Source of the DNA: Macrotis lagotis
Lineage: Eukaryota; Chordata; Mammalia; Peramelemorphia; Peramelidae
Direction: 5' to 3'
DNA length: 64,000 bases
NCBI RefSeq assembly: GCF_037893015.1
Contig: NC_133666.1
Location: forward strand, 626,288,310 to 626,352,309
Shown: one piece after another, positions 63,208-64,000 of the stretch
Position numbering within the stretch: position 1 is the first letter of the stretch
Layout of the letters: the number at the start of each line of letters is the position of its first letter
The notes under the pieces: model-generated
Database searches by the model: none
Told to the model about the DNA's origin: nothing
Seen by the model: the letters and a program-made list of their open reading frames with translations, nothing else
Position numbers and translations under genes: made by a program

Positions 63208-64000
63208 AGGATAGAAATGGGGACAAGAGGCCAGAAGGGGATGTTGGACATCTCCTAAGAAATATAAACCACTGGTCTGGACAGCCCTTCTTGCTTCTAC
63301 CTCCCTCAAATCTGTCCTGCTTAGCCTTTCTTGGTCAGATTCCAGATGCTCCCATAATACCCAGCCAGCCCACTCTGTTCAGGTCCAGCCAACTCCCCCC
63401 TGCCCAATCTTCATGCAAGGGCCTCCTTCTCCTAGAGATGCCCATCTATGGGGAAGCACCTCAGCCGGTCCGCCTCCCTGGCCGGCCCCCTAAATACACC
63501 CCCCAAGGTTGCTCTCACTACCACTTCAACCTCAGCCAGGCCTCATCCTGCCTCTCCAGGAAGGCTGGAGCCCCCAACCTGCCCTTTGAGGGGACCCGAA
63601 GATACCCTGGCTGCTGTCAGGGGACATCCTGGGAAGGAGGTGTACTGGAAGATGGTGAATTGGCATCTAGCTGGGTCGTTTATATTCTTACAGGACGATG
63701 AGGAAAGATAGGAAGAAAGAGAATCAAGGTCATGTTCACAGGGAGGGCAAAGACACATCCAGGGTGGATGACAATCAGAGGCAGAAATGCAGAAGAGACA
63801 GTGGGAGAGAAGAGGCATGGTGCAGGGCCAGCGGGCAGGAGAGAAGTGAGGGAGTGAGGGTGAGAAGGAATGAGGCCTTTCCCCTATATGGAAACAATTT
63901 TCTCTAAAAATAAACAGTTTCGCTGCCTCGGCTACATGAGAACTTCCTGCCACCACAGAACAAGTCTTGGCTCAGGGCTCAGCCACACCCACCCCAGGGG

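Larger units (their letters stand above)
62284..64000. other. Upstream of KANK2 start: 5' UTR/intron, unique
   Basis: No SINE or L1 seen. A (GT)n tract lies at 62522-62543 and a (CA)n tract at 63167-63206. Noncoding 5' exons of KANK2 probably lie here or beyond the window, but I cannot place them. Confidence 0.4.

Overview
The window looks like genomic DNA from a marsupial. It is dense with a roughly 150 bp tRNA/CORE-type SINE in both orientations (sense copies begin near GGGGCAGCTAGGTGGC and end CTTGCAAAAACCTAAAA). It also carries marsupial-type L1, older L2, MIR-like SINEs and a decayed non-LTR reverse transcriptase of another family. The short motifs feel Australian (dasyurid-like) rather than certain; no tool could be run to settle the species.

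Two host genes were reconstructed exon by exon, both on the minus strand. SPC24 (CDS 23781 down to 14524, five exons, 193 codons) encodes a subunit of the NDC80 kinetochore complex. Its promoter sits in a CpG island near 23.6-24.0 kb. KANK2 (CDS 62283 down to about 41771, eleven exons, about 957 codons) encodes a talin-binding KN-motif and ankyrin-repeat scaffold; its 3' UTR runs to about 39475. The two genes are neighbours in the same order and orientation on human 19p13.2, which supports both calls. All exon phases join cleanly. LDLR, the next human neighbour, was not recognised in the left 14 kb.

Layout: 0-2.2 kb SINE, an L1 tail and unique DNA; 2.2-5.05 kb a DDX18 processed pseudogene with a possible 10 bp target duplication; 6.3-10.8 kb minus-strand L1 fragments with SINEs inserted; 10.8-14.0 kb mostly unique DNA with one LTR-like block; 14.5-23.8 kb SPC24; 24-39.4 kb a transposon-rich gap between the genes (L2, L1, RTE-like LINE, SINEs, a dispersed repeat of uncertain family); 39.5-62.3 kb KANK2, whose introns hold SINEs and a large L2; 62.3-64 kb unique DNA upstream of the KANK2 start codon.

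The most interesting observation is that SPC24 carries two introns with U12-type (minor spliceosome) signals: an AT-AC intron 2 with donor ATATCCTT, and an 85 bp GT-AG intron 4 with donor GTATCCTT and a near-consensus branch site. Other points of interest are a KANK2 C-terminus unlike the human one, a pair of SINEs sharing many T-to-C changes, a five-copy GC-rich minisatellite beside the SPC24 first exon, and two fossils of a FADDCAL-type reverse transcriptase.
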